From: Bilophila wadsworthia ATCC 49260
GTDB taxonomy: Bacteria > Desulfobacterota > Desulfovibrionia > Desulfovibrionales > Desulfovibrionaceae
Direction of reading: 5' to 3'
NCBI RefSeq assembly: GCF_000701705.1
Contig: NZ_JNJP01000034.1
Coordinates: 1 to 41,392 of the forward strand
Length of the DNA stretch: 41,392 bases
Below, in pieces: positions 15,082 to 22,521 of this stretch; the first letter of the stretch is position 1; each line of letters begins with the position of its first letter. The translations under genes were made by a program, and so were the position numbers. The notes below the pieces were generated by a model, which did no database searches, was not told the DNA's origin, and saw only the letters and a list, made by a program, of their open reading frames with translations.

Positions 15082-15124
15082 ATGCACTATTCTCCTGTAC
15101 TTTGGGAAGAGGGGGAGGCAGAAA

Positions 15125-15160
15125 GCGGGGTAGAAAGCTCTGGAGAGTCTTCTACCCCGC
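15125..15160 (-). other. Intercistronic hairpin between the two binding-protein genes
   Basis: GCGGGGTAGAA (15125-15135) is complementary to TTCTACCCCGC (15150-15160). On the minus strand it is followed by TTTCTG. It may protect the upstream binding-protein mRNA from 3' decay or partly terminate, setting the ratio of the two receptors. Confidence 0.6.
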
Positions 15161-15185
15161 AACATTAAGCTACAGATTTCTCAAC

Positions 15186-16265
15186 TTACTTGTAGCTTGG
15201 GATGGGGGTCTTGACGAGCTTCAGGTACTTGTCGGTAGCGTAAGCGCCGTTTTCGACCTTCTTGAGTTCGTCCTTGTTGATGCTGCCCACGCTGGCGAAG
15301 AACTTCGCGATGTCGCTCTGCCACTTCTGAGCGGTGCTCATGCCCTTGGAAGTATCAAACAGGGCGAGCTGTTCTTCCAGGTTGTAGACGGGGTGCGTCT
15401 TGAGGTCGGTGAGGGACAGTTCGGGGGAATAGTTCTTACCGGCCCATTCCAGGAAGAAGCGCTGGTATTCGGGAACGAGGGATTCCAGGGGTTCCTTCTG
15501 CAGCATGTTGACGGCGCGCAGGTAGATGCTGAGGAATTTCGCGGTGATTTCAGGGTTCTTTTCGGCATACGCGGTGTCGGCGATCAGGACGATCGGGTTA
15601 CCGACCTTACACATATGCAGGTCGCCGGCGATCTTCCAGCCCTTTTCCTGGCCGGCGTACATATGGGGAGCCCACAGGGCCACGCCGTCGCCGATGCCGT
15701 TGTCAAACGCGGCCAGAGCCTGGGCCTGGTCCATATTCTTGATGGTGATGTCCTTGTCCGTCAAGCCCAGGACCTTGAGCCAGGAGCTCAGGCCGTAGTG
15801 GGCGGAGGAAACGGTCGTGGTCAGGAAGGTCTTGCCCTTCACGGTGTCGGGGCTGCCGAGCACTTCGGGGAAATCCTTGTTGTAGCCCTTTACCTTGGCG
15901 ATTGGGCTGTCGGGACGGACGAGCACGGAGTTGGTCATGGATTCGTCGTTGCCGATGGCGATGACGGAAGTGCCATAGCGCAGGTTGCCCATCATGGCCG
16001 GGACGCCGCCCATGCCAGCGAAAACCCAGGAACCGGACGGAAGGGCGTTCAGAATATCCATGCCGGAGCCAAAGTACTGGATGTCGATGTCGAGACCAGC
16101 TTCTTTGTCCCAGCCCTTTTCTTTCGCATACCAGATCAGGAAGGTTTCGTGTTCGTCCATCCAAGCGGTGGGTACTTTGGTGAGCTTTTCAGCGAAAGCC
16201 ATACCAGCGAGCGAAACGCAAAATGCGGCAGCGAGAAAAGCACTGATGAGTTTCTTGAAACGCAT
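15186..16265 (-). CDS. NitT/TauT-family ABC substrate-binding protein (SBP2)
   Basis: 359 aa; the start at 16265 has GGAGG seven bases upstream. Signal peptide MRFKKLISAFLAAAFCVSLA, cleaved near MAFA. The mature protein opens KVPTAWMDEHETFLIWYAKE and carries TTTVSSAHYGLSSWLKVLG and NMDQAQALAAFDNGIGD. Compared with SBP1, ligand-facing positions differ (for example MDEHETFL against MGAQETFP, and LHMCKVGNP against PHDCYRGLP), suggesting different but related ligands. It follows the small membrane-protein gene by 93 bases. In this family the receptor gene usually travels with one permease and one ATPase; here two receptors share an operon with two of each. Confidence 0.88.
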   Translation of the reverse strand: MRFKKLISAFLAAAFCVSLAGMAFAEKLTKVPTAWMDEHETFLIWYAKEKGWDKEAGLDIDIQYFGSGMDILNALPSGSWVFAGMGGVPAMMGNLRYGTSVIAIGNDESMTNSVLVRPDSPIAKVKGYNKDFPEVLGSPDTVKGKTFLTTTVSSAHYGLSSWLKVLGLTDKDITIKNMDQAQALAAFDNGIGDGVALWAPHMYAGQEKGWKIAGDLHMCKVGNPIVLIADTAYAEKNPEITAKFLSIYLRAVNMLQKEPLESLVPEYQRFFLEWAGKNYSPELSLTDLKTHPVYNLEEQLALFDTSKGMSTAQKWQSDIAKFFASVGSINKDELKKVENGAYATDKYLKLVKTPIPSYK

Positions 16266-16353
16266 ACCTGTTCCTCCAAGTTGAAATGTACTGAGGAAAA
16301 TCCCTCTACCCTTATCATAATACATGTCGGGGCATGCACGATGATCGTATTCC

Positions 16354-16372
16354 GGACGTCAGCGTGACGTCC
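16354..16372 (-). other. Small perfect hairpin at the end of the membrane-protein gene
   Basis: GGACGTCA-GCG-TGACGTCC overlaps the stop codon at 16359-16361. It lies between the transport-machinery genes and the two receptor genes and could be an mRNA processing or stability site. Confidence 0.45.
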
Positions 16373-16745
16373 CTGCGGCGGCCTTTTCGGCATCTTCAAC
16401 CGTCGCCTTGCGGACGGCCTGAACATGCCGGGTGCGGATGCGGAAAGCGCAGAACTGCAGCCCGCAGCCGATCCCCGCCAACCCTACCGCAAGCGCCGTT
16501 CCCAGATGGAAATACAAGGCTGCCGCGGCGAGGATGCACAATGCGAAACTGGCGAGCCTGAGGTACAGGAGCTTCCTGTATACCTCCCCGGTGCGTTCCC
16601 AGGGAGCGTCGTCGCATTGGCGTTGCGCATCGTTGTTTTTTGGCTGGGCCTTGCCCGAACAGCGCCGGACAAAGCCCTGTACCGACCACCAGACCAGCCC
16701 CGCGCACAGGGATCCGATGATGAGGCTGACGGTGGTCGTTTCCAT
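16359..16745 (-). CDS. Small membrane protein within the ABC operon, 128 aa
   Basis: Starts one base after the stop of the ATPase gene. About three hydrophobic segments are seen: residues 6-24 (VSLIIGSLCAGLVWWSVQGF), about 64-80 (LRLASFALCILAAAALYF) and 82-98 (GTALAVGLAGIGCGLQFC). A charged loop lies between the first two, and the cytoplasmic tail is basic. No family is recognised. Its position between ATPase 1 and the receptor genes suggests an accessory subunit of this transporter. The start lacks a strong ribosome site, so translation probably relies on coupling. Conserved co-occurrence in related operons would be the test. Confidence 0.6.
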   Translation of the reverse strand: METTTVSLIIGSLCAGLVWWSVQGFVRRCSGKAQPKNNDAQRQCDDAPWERTGEVYRKLLYLRLASFALCILAAAALYFHLGTALAVGLAGIGCGLQFCAFRIRTRHVQAVRKATVEDAEKAAAGTSR

Positions 16746-16746
16746 A

Positions 16747-17526
16747 TTACAATACCAGGGCCGTGTTGTCGGTGATGATGGAGCGGAGCTTCAACAGCTC
16801 CATGCTGGTGTGCTCGCGGGGGCGGGGAAGATCGATCATGTATTCGGTCTTGATGCTCCCGGGGAGCTTGCCTTCCATCAGGATGATGCGGTCGCCGAGG
16901 AACAGGGCCTCGTCGATGTTGTTGGTGACGAAGATAACGGTGCGCTTTTCCTGTTCCCAGATGCGCGCGGTTTCCTTCTGCATGAACATACGGGTCTGGG
17001 CGTCCAACTGTCCGAAGGGCTCGTCAAGGAGCATGATGTTCGGGGAGTTCGCATAGGCGCGGGCGATGCCCACGCGCTGCTTCATGCCGCCGGACAACTG
17101 GTGCGGGTAGTGCTTCTCAAAGCCGGTCAGCCCCACCATGTCGATGTAGTGCTGCGCAATCTCATGCCGCTCGTTGGCGGGGATATTGCGGAGCTTGAGA
17201 CCTAGTTCCACATTATCACGAACGTTCTTCCATGCAAAGAGCATGTAGCCCTGGAAGACGATGCCGCGGTCGGGGCCGGGGCCGGTGATGGGCTGGCCGT
17301 CAAGCGTCACGAATCCGGTGTCGGGCGTTTCCAGCCCGGCGAAGATCTTCAACAGCGTGGACTTGCCGCACTGACCGGGGCCGAGGATGACCAGAAACTC
17401 GTTTTCATACACATCAAGAGTGACGTCGCGGATGACGGGGACTTCCTGATTGCCCTTCTGGATGAAGGTCTTGCTGACGTTTTCACAGCGGAGTTTGAGT
17501 TTCGGTTCGCAGTTGCAGGTGGTCAT
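16747..17526 (-). CDS. ABC transporter ATPase 1, H-loop histidine replaced by Asn
   Basis: 259 aa, NitT/TauT ATPase class; start 17526 with AAAGGAAAGC upstream. Walker A GPGQCGKST (49-57), Q-loop Gln92, an intact signature LSGGMKQR (144-151), and Walker B MLLDEP with Asp168/Glu169. The switch (H-loop) segment reads FVTNNIDEA, with Asn202 where His is expected (the codon reads AAC on the minus strand). The N-terminus carries an unusual CNC pair. Loss of the H-loop His usually weakens ATP hydrolysis at the site formed by its own Walker A/B. Paired with ATPase 2, whose signature is degenerate, this protein would supply the good signature to the partner's catalytic site. Confidence 0.92.
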   Translation of the reverse strand: MTTCNCEPKLKLRCENVSKTFIQKGNQEVPVIRDVTLDVYENEFLVILGPGQCGKSTLLKIFAGLETPDTGFVTLDGQPITGPGPDRGIVFQGYMLFAWKNVRDNVELGLKLRNIPANERHEIAQHYIDMVGLTGFEKHYPHQLSGGMKQRVGIARAYANSPNIMLLDEPFGQLDAQTRMFMQKETARIWEQEKRTVIFVTNNIDEALFLGDRIILMEGKLPGSIKTEYMIDLPRPREHTSMELLKLRSIITDNTALVL

Positions 17527-17549
17527 ATGCTTTCCTTTCTCAGCTGTGC

Positions 17550-18392
17550 TTAGAGGTTTTCAATGGTGCGCTTCCAAGGGCAGAGCTTGCCTTCAAAGAG
17601 CGTGACCAACAGTGAGGTTCCGTAAGCCGCTGCCGCGATGAGGACCATGCCGCCGAGCACGAGGGTGGGCTGGTGGGTGTCCATGCCGCGCTTGATGAGG
17701 AAGCCCATGCCGTCGCGGGAGTTCATCAGTTCGGCGGCCAGAACGCAGGTCCAAGCGGAGCTGAGGGAGATCTGGAGGCCGGCGAAGACTGCGGGGAACG
17801 ACGCGGGGAAGCATACGTGGAAGATTTCATCCCGGCGCTTGCCGCCGAGGACGCGGATAACGTCATACAGGTCGGGGTCAACGAGGCGCACGCCGTTGTA
17901 TGCATTGAGCAGACAGGGGACGAACGTACCGATGATGATGATGAACACCTTGGACATTTCGCCGATGCCGAACCACAGGATGGCGATGGACACCCAGGCG
18001 ATGGGCGGCATGGGCTTGAACAGGTCGAACAGAGGCTTCACAATCGCGTTGACGTACTTGTTCAGGGCCATGAACAGGCCGAGGGGCACGGCGACGACGC
18101 TGGCGGCGATGAAGCCGATGAGCACGCGCTGGGTGCTGGCCCAGATGTGGCCGATAAGGTTCGTTCCGGCGAACTTCATGTACGTCAGGCGGTACAGCTG
18201 ATCCACCACTTCCAGCGGGCGGGCCAGGGAGTCGCGGAAGATCTTCTCTTTCGCCACGTAGTCCCACAAGGCGAGGAACAGGACGATGGAAACCACGTTG
18301 AGGAAATACTTGTTGGTAATGAACTTGTAAAAGCTGAACGGTTCGCGGTTTTTGGAGTGGTCGACGGTTTCGTTGGCGATAGAACTGGTCAT
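17550..18392 (-). CDS. ABC transporter permease B (NitT/TauT type)
   Basis: 280 aa with AGGAGG before the ATG at 18392; it starts 5 bases after the end of permease A. An N-terminal cytoplasmic stretch of about 30 residues precedes six predicted membrane helices. The segment VLGGKRRDEIFHVCFPASFP matches the coupling (EAA-like) loop that contacts the ATPase, and KPMPPIAWVSIAILWFGIG is a family hallmark. It differs in length and sequence from permease A, so the membrane part of this importer is probably a heterodimer of the two permeases rather than a homodimer. Confidence 0.9.
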   Translation of the reverse strand: MTSSIANETVDHSKNREPFSFYKFITNKYFLNVVSIVLFLALWDYVAKEKIFRDSLARPLEVVDQLYRLTYMKFAGTNLIGHIWASTQRVLIGFIAASVVAVPLGLFMALNKYVNAIVKPLFDLFKPMPPIAWVSIAILWFGIGEMSKVFIIIIGTFVPCLLNAYNGVRLVDPDLYDVIRVLGGKRRDEIFHVCFPASFPAVFAGLQISLSSAWTCVLAAELMNSRDGMGFLIKRGMDTHQPTLVLGGMVLIAAAAYGTSLLVTLFEGKLCPWKRTIENL

Positions 18393-18397
18393 GCCGC

Positions 18398-19192
18398 TTA
18401 CCTCCTGATGCCAGCCAGCAGTTTCTTTTCAATCTGGTCGATGATGAAGCCGATGACTGCACCAGACAGACCCACACAAATCATGCCGAGGACGATGATG
18501 TCGGGACGGCCGAGGCGGCCACCCATAGTGATGAGGAAGCCAAGGCCGGAGTCGGCGGCCAGCAGTTCCGCGGCCACGAGGTTGGTCCAGCAGTAAGCCA
18601 AGGCAAGCTGCAGGGCGCCGAACACCATGGGAAGGGCGGACGGGATGCAGAGCTGCGTGAAAATCTGCCAGTTGTTGGCGCCATATGTGCGGGCCATCTG
18701 GATAAGGGTCGGGTTGGTCATGCGCACGCCGACGTAGGAGTTGATGACGCAGGGCACGATACCCGCGATCCAGATGATGAATACCTTACCGGCGAGGCCG
18801 ATGCCGAACCAGAAAACGGTAAGCGGAATCCACGCGATGGGGGGGATGGGACGGATAAGTTCGAAGATCGGGCGGAACAGACCTTCAACCACGTTGAACC
18901 AGCCCATGGCCAAACCGAGCGGGATACCCACGACGAGCGAGAGCACATACCCGATGAAGGCTTCCTGAATGGACGTCCACGCGTGCGTCGCCATGATGGC
19001 GCCGTCGGGGTTGGGGTTGCTGAGTTTGTCGATGAACGCGGCGAACACCTGGGAGGGCGATGCCAGCAACGTATTTGGAATGATTCCCGAGCGCACCACG
19101 CCTTCCCAGAAGGCGAAAAAGATGATGATGCTTACGTAGGGAAGGATGGTCAGAAGCAATGGCTGTTTGACGCTTACTTCTTTGTAGGCCAT
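18398..19192 (-). CDS. ABC transporter permease A (NitT/TauT type)
   Basis: 264 aa; start 19192 with GAGGATGTGACTC upstream. About six membrane helices, with the family segment RPIPPIAWIPLTVFWFGIG and the coupling loop TYGANNWQIFTQLCIPSALP. It follows ATPase 2 by 56 bases and precedes permease B by 5 bases. Each ATPase is adjacent to one permease in the gene order (ATPase2-permeaseA, permeaseB-ATPase1), as expected if two ancestral half-transporters were joined into one heteromeric system. Confidence 0.9.
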   Translation of the reverse strand: MAYKEVSVKQPLLLTILPYVSIIIFFAFWEGVVRSGIIPNTLLASPSQVFAAFIDKLSNPNPDGAIMATHAWTSIQEAFIGYVLSLVVGIPLGLAMGWFNVVEGLFRPIFELIRPIPPIAWIPLTVFWFGIGLAGKVFIIWIAGIVPCVINSYVGVRMTNPTLIQMARTYGANNWQIFTQLCIPSALPMVFGALQLALAYCWTNLVAAELLAADSGLGFLITMGGRLGRPDIIVLGMICVGLSGAVIGFIIDQIEKKLLAGIRR

Positions 19193-19248
19193 GAGTCACA
19201 TCCTCGTGTCTGTGCTGCGTTAGAGAGGCGAGCCTCGTCCAACCTGGG

Positions 19249-20004
19249 TTACCACCAACGGATCAGTTCGGTGACTTGCTTGCGCAGCTCCACGAACTTG
19301 GGATCGATCAGGTTGCGGGGGCGGGGGAGATCCACGGGGATTTCCGCCTTGATCTTGGTGGGCTTGTTGGTCAGCACCAGGATACGTTCAGCAACGTAAA
19401 CCGCCTCTTCGATGTTGTGCGTCACGAACAGAACGGTACTGTTGAGCTTTTTCCAGATATTGACCAGCTCGTCCTCAAGGTAGAAACGCAGCTTGACGTC
19501 GAGCTGTCCATACGGTTCGTCCATCAGCAGCAGGTCGGGATTCACGGCGAACGCCCTCGAAACGGCGATACGCTGCATCATACTGGCTGAAACCTGGTTG
19601 GGGTACAGGTCGGCGCAGGAGGACAGGCCGACGAGATCCATGATTTGGGTCGCGCGCGCTTCACGTTCTTCTTTGCCGACGCCCTTGACTTCCATGCCGT
19701 AAGCCACGTTTTCGCGGACGGTACGCCAAGGCAGACAGGTCGGTTCCTGAAACACATACGAGATGTTGTGCTTCTTGGGGTTCGCTTCTTCCCCGTCGAT
19801 GAGGATCTCGCCTTCGGTGGCGGGCATCAGCTTGGACAGGGTGTTCAAGAAGGTGGTTTTGCCGCAGCCCGTGGGGCCGACGATGGCAAGGAGCTCGCCT
19901 TCTTTGATGTTGAAGTTGATCCCATCGAGGACGGTCAGATCCCCAAACCGTTTTGTGAGGTTATTCACCTGAATCTTGATGCGTGATTCTGGGGTGGTGG
20001 GCAC
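19249..20004 (-). CDS. ABC transporter ATPase 2, degenerate ABC signature
   Basis: 251 aa; GTG start at 20004 with AAGGAG six bases upstream. Walker A GPTGCGKTT (43-51), Q-loop Gln86, Walker B LLLMDEP with Asp162/Glu163 and an intact H-loop His196 (LFVTHNIEEA). The ABC signature, usually LSGGM-x-QR, reads VSASMMQR (138-145), so the two glycines that contact the partner's ATP are lost. Its own Walker site should be catalytic if completed by the LSGGM of ATPase 1; the reciprocal site would be degenerate. First gene of the operon behind the sigma-54 promoter. Confidence 0.92.
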   Translation of the reverse strand: MPTTPESRIKIQVNNLTKRFGDLTVLDGINFNIKEGELLAIVGPTGCGKTTFLNTLSKLMPATEGEILIDGEEANPKKHNISYVFQEPTCLPWRTVRENVAYGMEVKGVGKEEREARATQIMDLVGLSSCADLYPNQVSASMMQRIAVSRAFAVNPDLLLMDEPYGQLDVKLRFYLEDELVNIWKKLNSTVLFVTHNIEEAVYVAERILVLTNKPTKIKAEIPVDLPRPRNLIDPKFVELRKQVTELIRWW

Positions 20005-20209
20005 TGGTGGCTCCTTTGTCTTTTTTCAGGGCGAACACGCTGGTGCCGCCTCCTAGGGAGGAACGCGCTTTGGCCAATTCATGGACCTCGTACGCTGGTC
20101 CATACATTGGCTGAAGCGCTGCCTCTGGACCCTGTGTGGAGGCGGACACGTAGGCAAGGGATTGCTCCCTCACAAGTTGTGCTTTCGGCTCCAATCTTGT
20201 TCTCTAATG

Positions 20210-20225
20210 AGCAAAGATGGTGCCA
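20210..20225 (-). promoter_or_regulatory. Sigma-54 (RpoN) promoter of the ABC operon
   Basis: The minus strand reads TGGCACCATCTTTGCT, matching the -24/-12 consensus TGGCACG-N4-TTGCW with GG and GC at the required spacing (-24 element at 20220-20225, -12 GC at 20211-20212). Transcription would start near 20199 and give a leader of about 195 bases to the GTG at 20004. A near-palindrome around AGGGCCCT lies just upstream (20226-20244). Confidence 0.85.
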
Positions 20226-20390
20226 GAGGTAGGGCCCTAGCCTCAAAAAAACGCTTCCTACCTACGTTTCTGGAGTAAAGAAGGCTTTTATTTGAGGGGA
20301 ATAGGGATGATGCTCAAAAAAGAAAAAAAGAGCAAAAAAGCTCTATTTCCTCAGAGGTTGCGTTGGGGCTTCGGAAAAATAGGATCAAAA

Positions 20391-20627
20391 TGTCCCAAAA
20401 AGAGAATGGGGAGGATTTTTTTTGGGACAAAAACATCCCAAATTATAAAACGTGGTATTCCAATATGATATATGTATAAATACTGTGCCGGCAACACTCT
20501 CCCCGTCATGGTTGGGAAAAAAATCCCGTATAATAAACCATGATTGAGATAAAAAGAACGAATGGAACTGCCTTTGGAAGCGTTCAGTCCCCAAGAGGGC
20601 ACGAAAAAATGGGACAGAAATGCGACA
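20391..20627. promoter_or_regulatory. Repeated TGTCCCA/TGGGACA motifs, candidate enhancer sites
   Basis: TGTCCCAAAAA (20391-20401) and its inverted copy TTTTTGGGACA (20419-20429) form a dyad about 165-205 bases upstream of the sigma-54 promoter. Another TGGGACA is at 20610-20616, followed four bases later by TGCGACA (20621-20627), and a CATCCCA is at 20434-20440. The distance and dyad form fit binding of the NtrC-type regulator encoded next door. The dyad could also form an RNA hairpin. Confidence 0.5.
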
Positions 20628-20650
20628 TTTTTTCTGCGGCCCTCAAACGG

Positions 20651-20683
20651 AAAAGCGCCTCCCTTTTTACTGGGGGAGGCGCT
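20651..20683 (-). terminator. Terminator of the response-regulator transcript
   Basis: AGCGCCTCCC (20654-20663) pairs with GGGAGGCGCT (20674-20683). On the minus strand TTTTCC follows, 33 bases after the stop codon. Confidence 0.75.
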
Positions 20684-20715
20684 CGGATCGGGGCGTGGAT
20701 TGCAGCGTGCGGGCG

Positions 20716-22521
20716 TTATTCTTTTTCCAGGCCGAAATCTTTCATTTTCCTGAACAGGGTACGCCTGTCCATACCGAGGCTGTCCGCCGTCGGTCCGCGT
20801 TTCCAGTTGTTCTTCTTCAAGGCGTTCAGCAGGTAGACCTTCTCGAAACGGGAAAGCGCTTCCGCCAGCGTCAGGGAATCTTCCGGGGCTTCGGAAGCGG
20901 CCGCCTGTGCGGTGGTCTCGCCGATGACGGTATCGCCCAGCCGCGCCGTCCCCAGGCTCAGGTATTGGTAGAGCACATTTTGCAGCTCGCGGACATTGCC
21001 GGGCCAGTCATAGAGCATGAACGCGTGCAGCATCTCGCTGTCCATGTACTCGAAGCGCTTGTTGCTCGGGTAAGCCTTCAGGAAATGCTCCACCAGCAGG
21101 GGGATGTCCGCCTTGCGCTCCCGCAGCGGCGGGAGATGGATGGGGATGACGTGGATGCGGTAGTAGAAGTCGCGGCGCATGGCCCCTTCATTGACGCGTT
21201 CGAGGAGATCCCGGTTCGTAGCCGCGATGATGCGCACATCCGGGCGGTGGATCTGGGCGCCGCCGACAGGCGTAAAACCCCCGTGCTCGATGGCGCGGAG
21301 CAGCTTCACCTGCCCCATAAGGCTGATTTCACCCAGTTCGTCGAGGAAAAGCGTGCCCCCGTCGGCCTGATCCAGATACCCTTTCTTGTCGGCCGCCGCA
21401 CCGGTGAACGCGCCCTTCTTGTAGCCGAACAGCTCGCTTTCAAAGAGGCTTTCCGGGATGGCCCCGCAGTTGACCGCCACAAAGGGCTGCTGATACCGGG
21501 AGCTGCCGTCGTGGATGGCCCGGGCCGCCAGTTCCTTGCCTGTCCCCGATTCGCCGTAAACGACCACGTTGTCGTCCACGGCCGCCGCTTTGGCGATGAG
21601 ATCGAAGACGGCGGTGATCTGCGGCGAATTGCCCACGATGTCGCCTGAACATCGGGCTTTGAGGCGCTCGCGCAGCTCCTTGTTTTCCTGCCGGATCGTG
21701 TTGTCCTGCTTCTGCTTTTCGGTCACGTCGTTGATGAAGCCCTCCACAAGGAGGGGGGCCTGTTCCCCCGCGCCTCCGGCATGGACGCCCGCGCCTTGCT
21801 CCCAGACCCATTTTTCCTCATTCCATGAGGTGATGATCCGGTAGGTCAGTTCGAACGGCTCTTTCTTCCTGAGCGCGTTTTCCAGCGTTTCCGAGACGTG
21901 CGCCCTGTCGTCCGGGTGGACGAGGGCAAGCAGCCCCATGCCGTCCGGCCCCATGAAATGCTCCGGCGTATACCCGGTAAGGCGGGTGACCCCCTGGCTG
22001 ACAAAGCGGACCTTCCGATCCGGCGAGTGCTCGCCCTGATAGGCGAGGCCGGGAAGGTTGTTCATCAGGGTTTCAAGCTGGCGGCTTTTCTCGTGCAGCT
22101 CCATCCCGATGAGCATGTTGTGGCTTTCGAGCTCCTCCCGGAGGCGCTTGTTGGTGATGTGGGTGCGGACGCGGGCCAGCACTTCGTCGGCATGGAAAGG
22201 TTTGGTCACATAGTCGACGCCGCCGACTTCGAACCCCCGGTGCTTCTGGCCGGGCGATTCCATCACGGACAGGAAGATCACCGGGATGCCCTCGGTTTCT
22301 TTGTCCGCCTTGAGGCGCTGGCAGACTTCGAAGCCGTCCATCTCGGGCATGAGGATGTCCAGCAGGATGAGATCGGGGTGATGGCTGAAGGCCAAATCCA
22401 GCGCGCGCTTTCCGTTCTTGGCGATGATGAGGAAATAGTCCTGTTCGAGGGTCTGGACCAGGATGTCCAGATTGACGGGATCGTCATCCACGACCAGAAC
22501 GACAGGTTTATTGGGCTGCAT
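20716..22521 (-). CDS. Sigma-54-dependent response regulator (REC-PAS-AAA+-Fis)
   Basis: 601 aa. Receiver 6-122 with phospho-acceptor Asp55, acidic pocket DDD at 12-14 and Lys107; coiled linker; PAS domain about 150-270. The AAA+ activator domain spans 293-525 with Walker A GESGTGKE (323-330), the sigma-54 contact loop GAFTGA (370-375), Walker B TLFLDELGE and an arginine finger region. A Fis-type HTH lies at about 556-597 (ADSLGMDRRTLFRKMKDFGL). It needs sigma-54 and should open the -24/-12 promoter at 20210-20225. Its start overlaps the end of the hybrid-kinase gene by 14 bases, so the pair is co-expressed. The intervening PAS domain may add a second input. Confidence 0.95.
   Translation of the reverse strand: MQPNKPVVLVVDDDPVNLDILVQTLEQDYFLIIAKNGKRALDLAFSHHPDLILLDILMPEMDGFEVCQRLKADKETEGIPVIFLSVMESPGQKHRGFEVGGVDYVTKPFHADEVLARVRTHITNKRLREELESHNMLIGMELHEKSRQLETLMNNLPGLAYQGEHSPDRKVRFVSQGVTRLTGYTPEHFMGPDGMGLLALVHPDDRAHVSETLENALRKKEPFELTYRIITSWNEEKWVWEQGAGVHAGGAGEQAPLLVEGFINDVTEKQKQDNTIRQENKELRERLKARCSGDIVGNSPQITAVFDLIAKAAAVDDNVVVYGESGTGKELAARAIHDGSSRYQQPFVAVNCGAIPESLFESELFGYKKGAFTGAAADKKGYLDQADGGTLFLDELGEISLMGQVKLLRAIEHGGFTPVGGAQIHRPDVRIIAATNRDLLERVNEGAMRRDFYYRIHVIPIHLPPLRERKADIPLLVEHFLKAYPSNKRFEYMDSEMLHAFMLYDWPGNVRELQNVLYQYLSLGTARLGDTVIGETTAQAAASEAPEDSLTLAEALSRFEKVYLLNALKKNNWKRGPTADSLGMDRRTLFRKMKDFGLEKE

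Noticed and set aside
14209..16367. Two long plus-strand frames (319 and 421 aa)
   Set aside because: They mirror the two paralogous binding-protein genes. Their similarity to each other simply reflects the duplication on the other strand.
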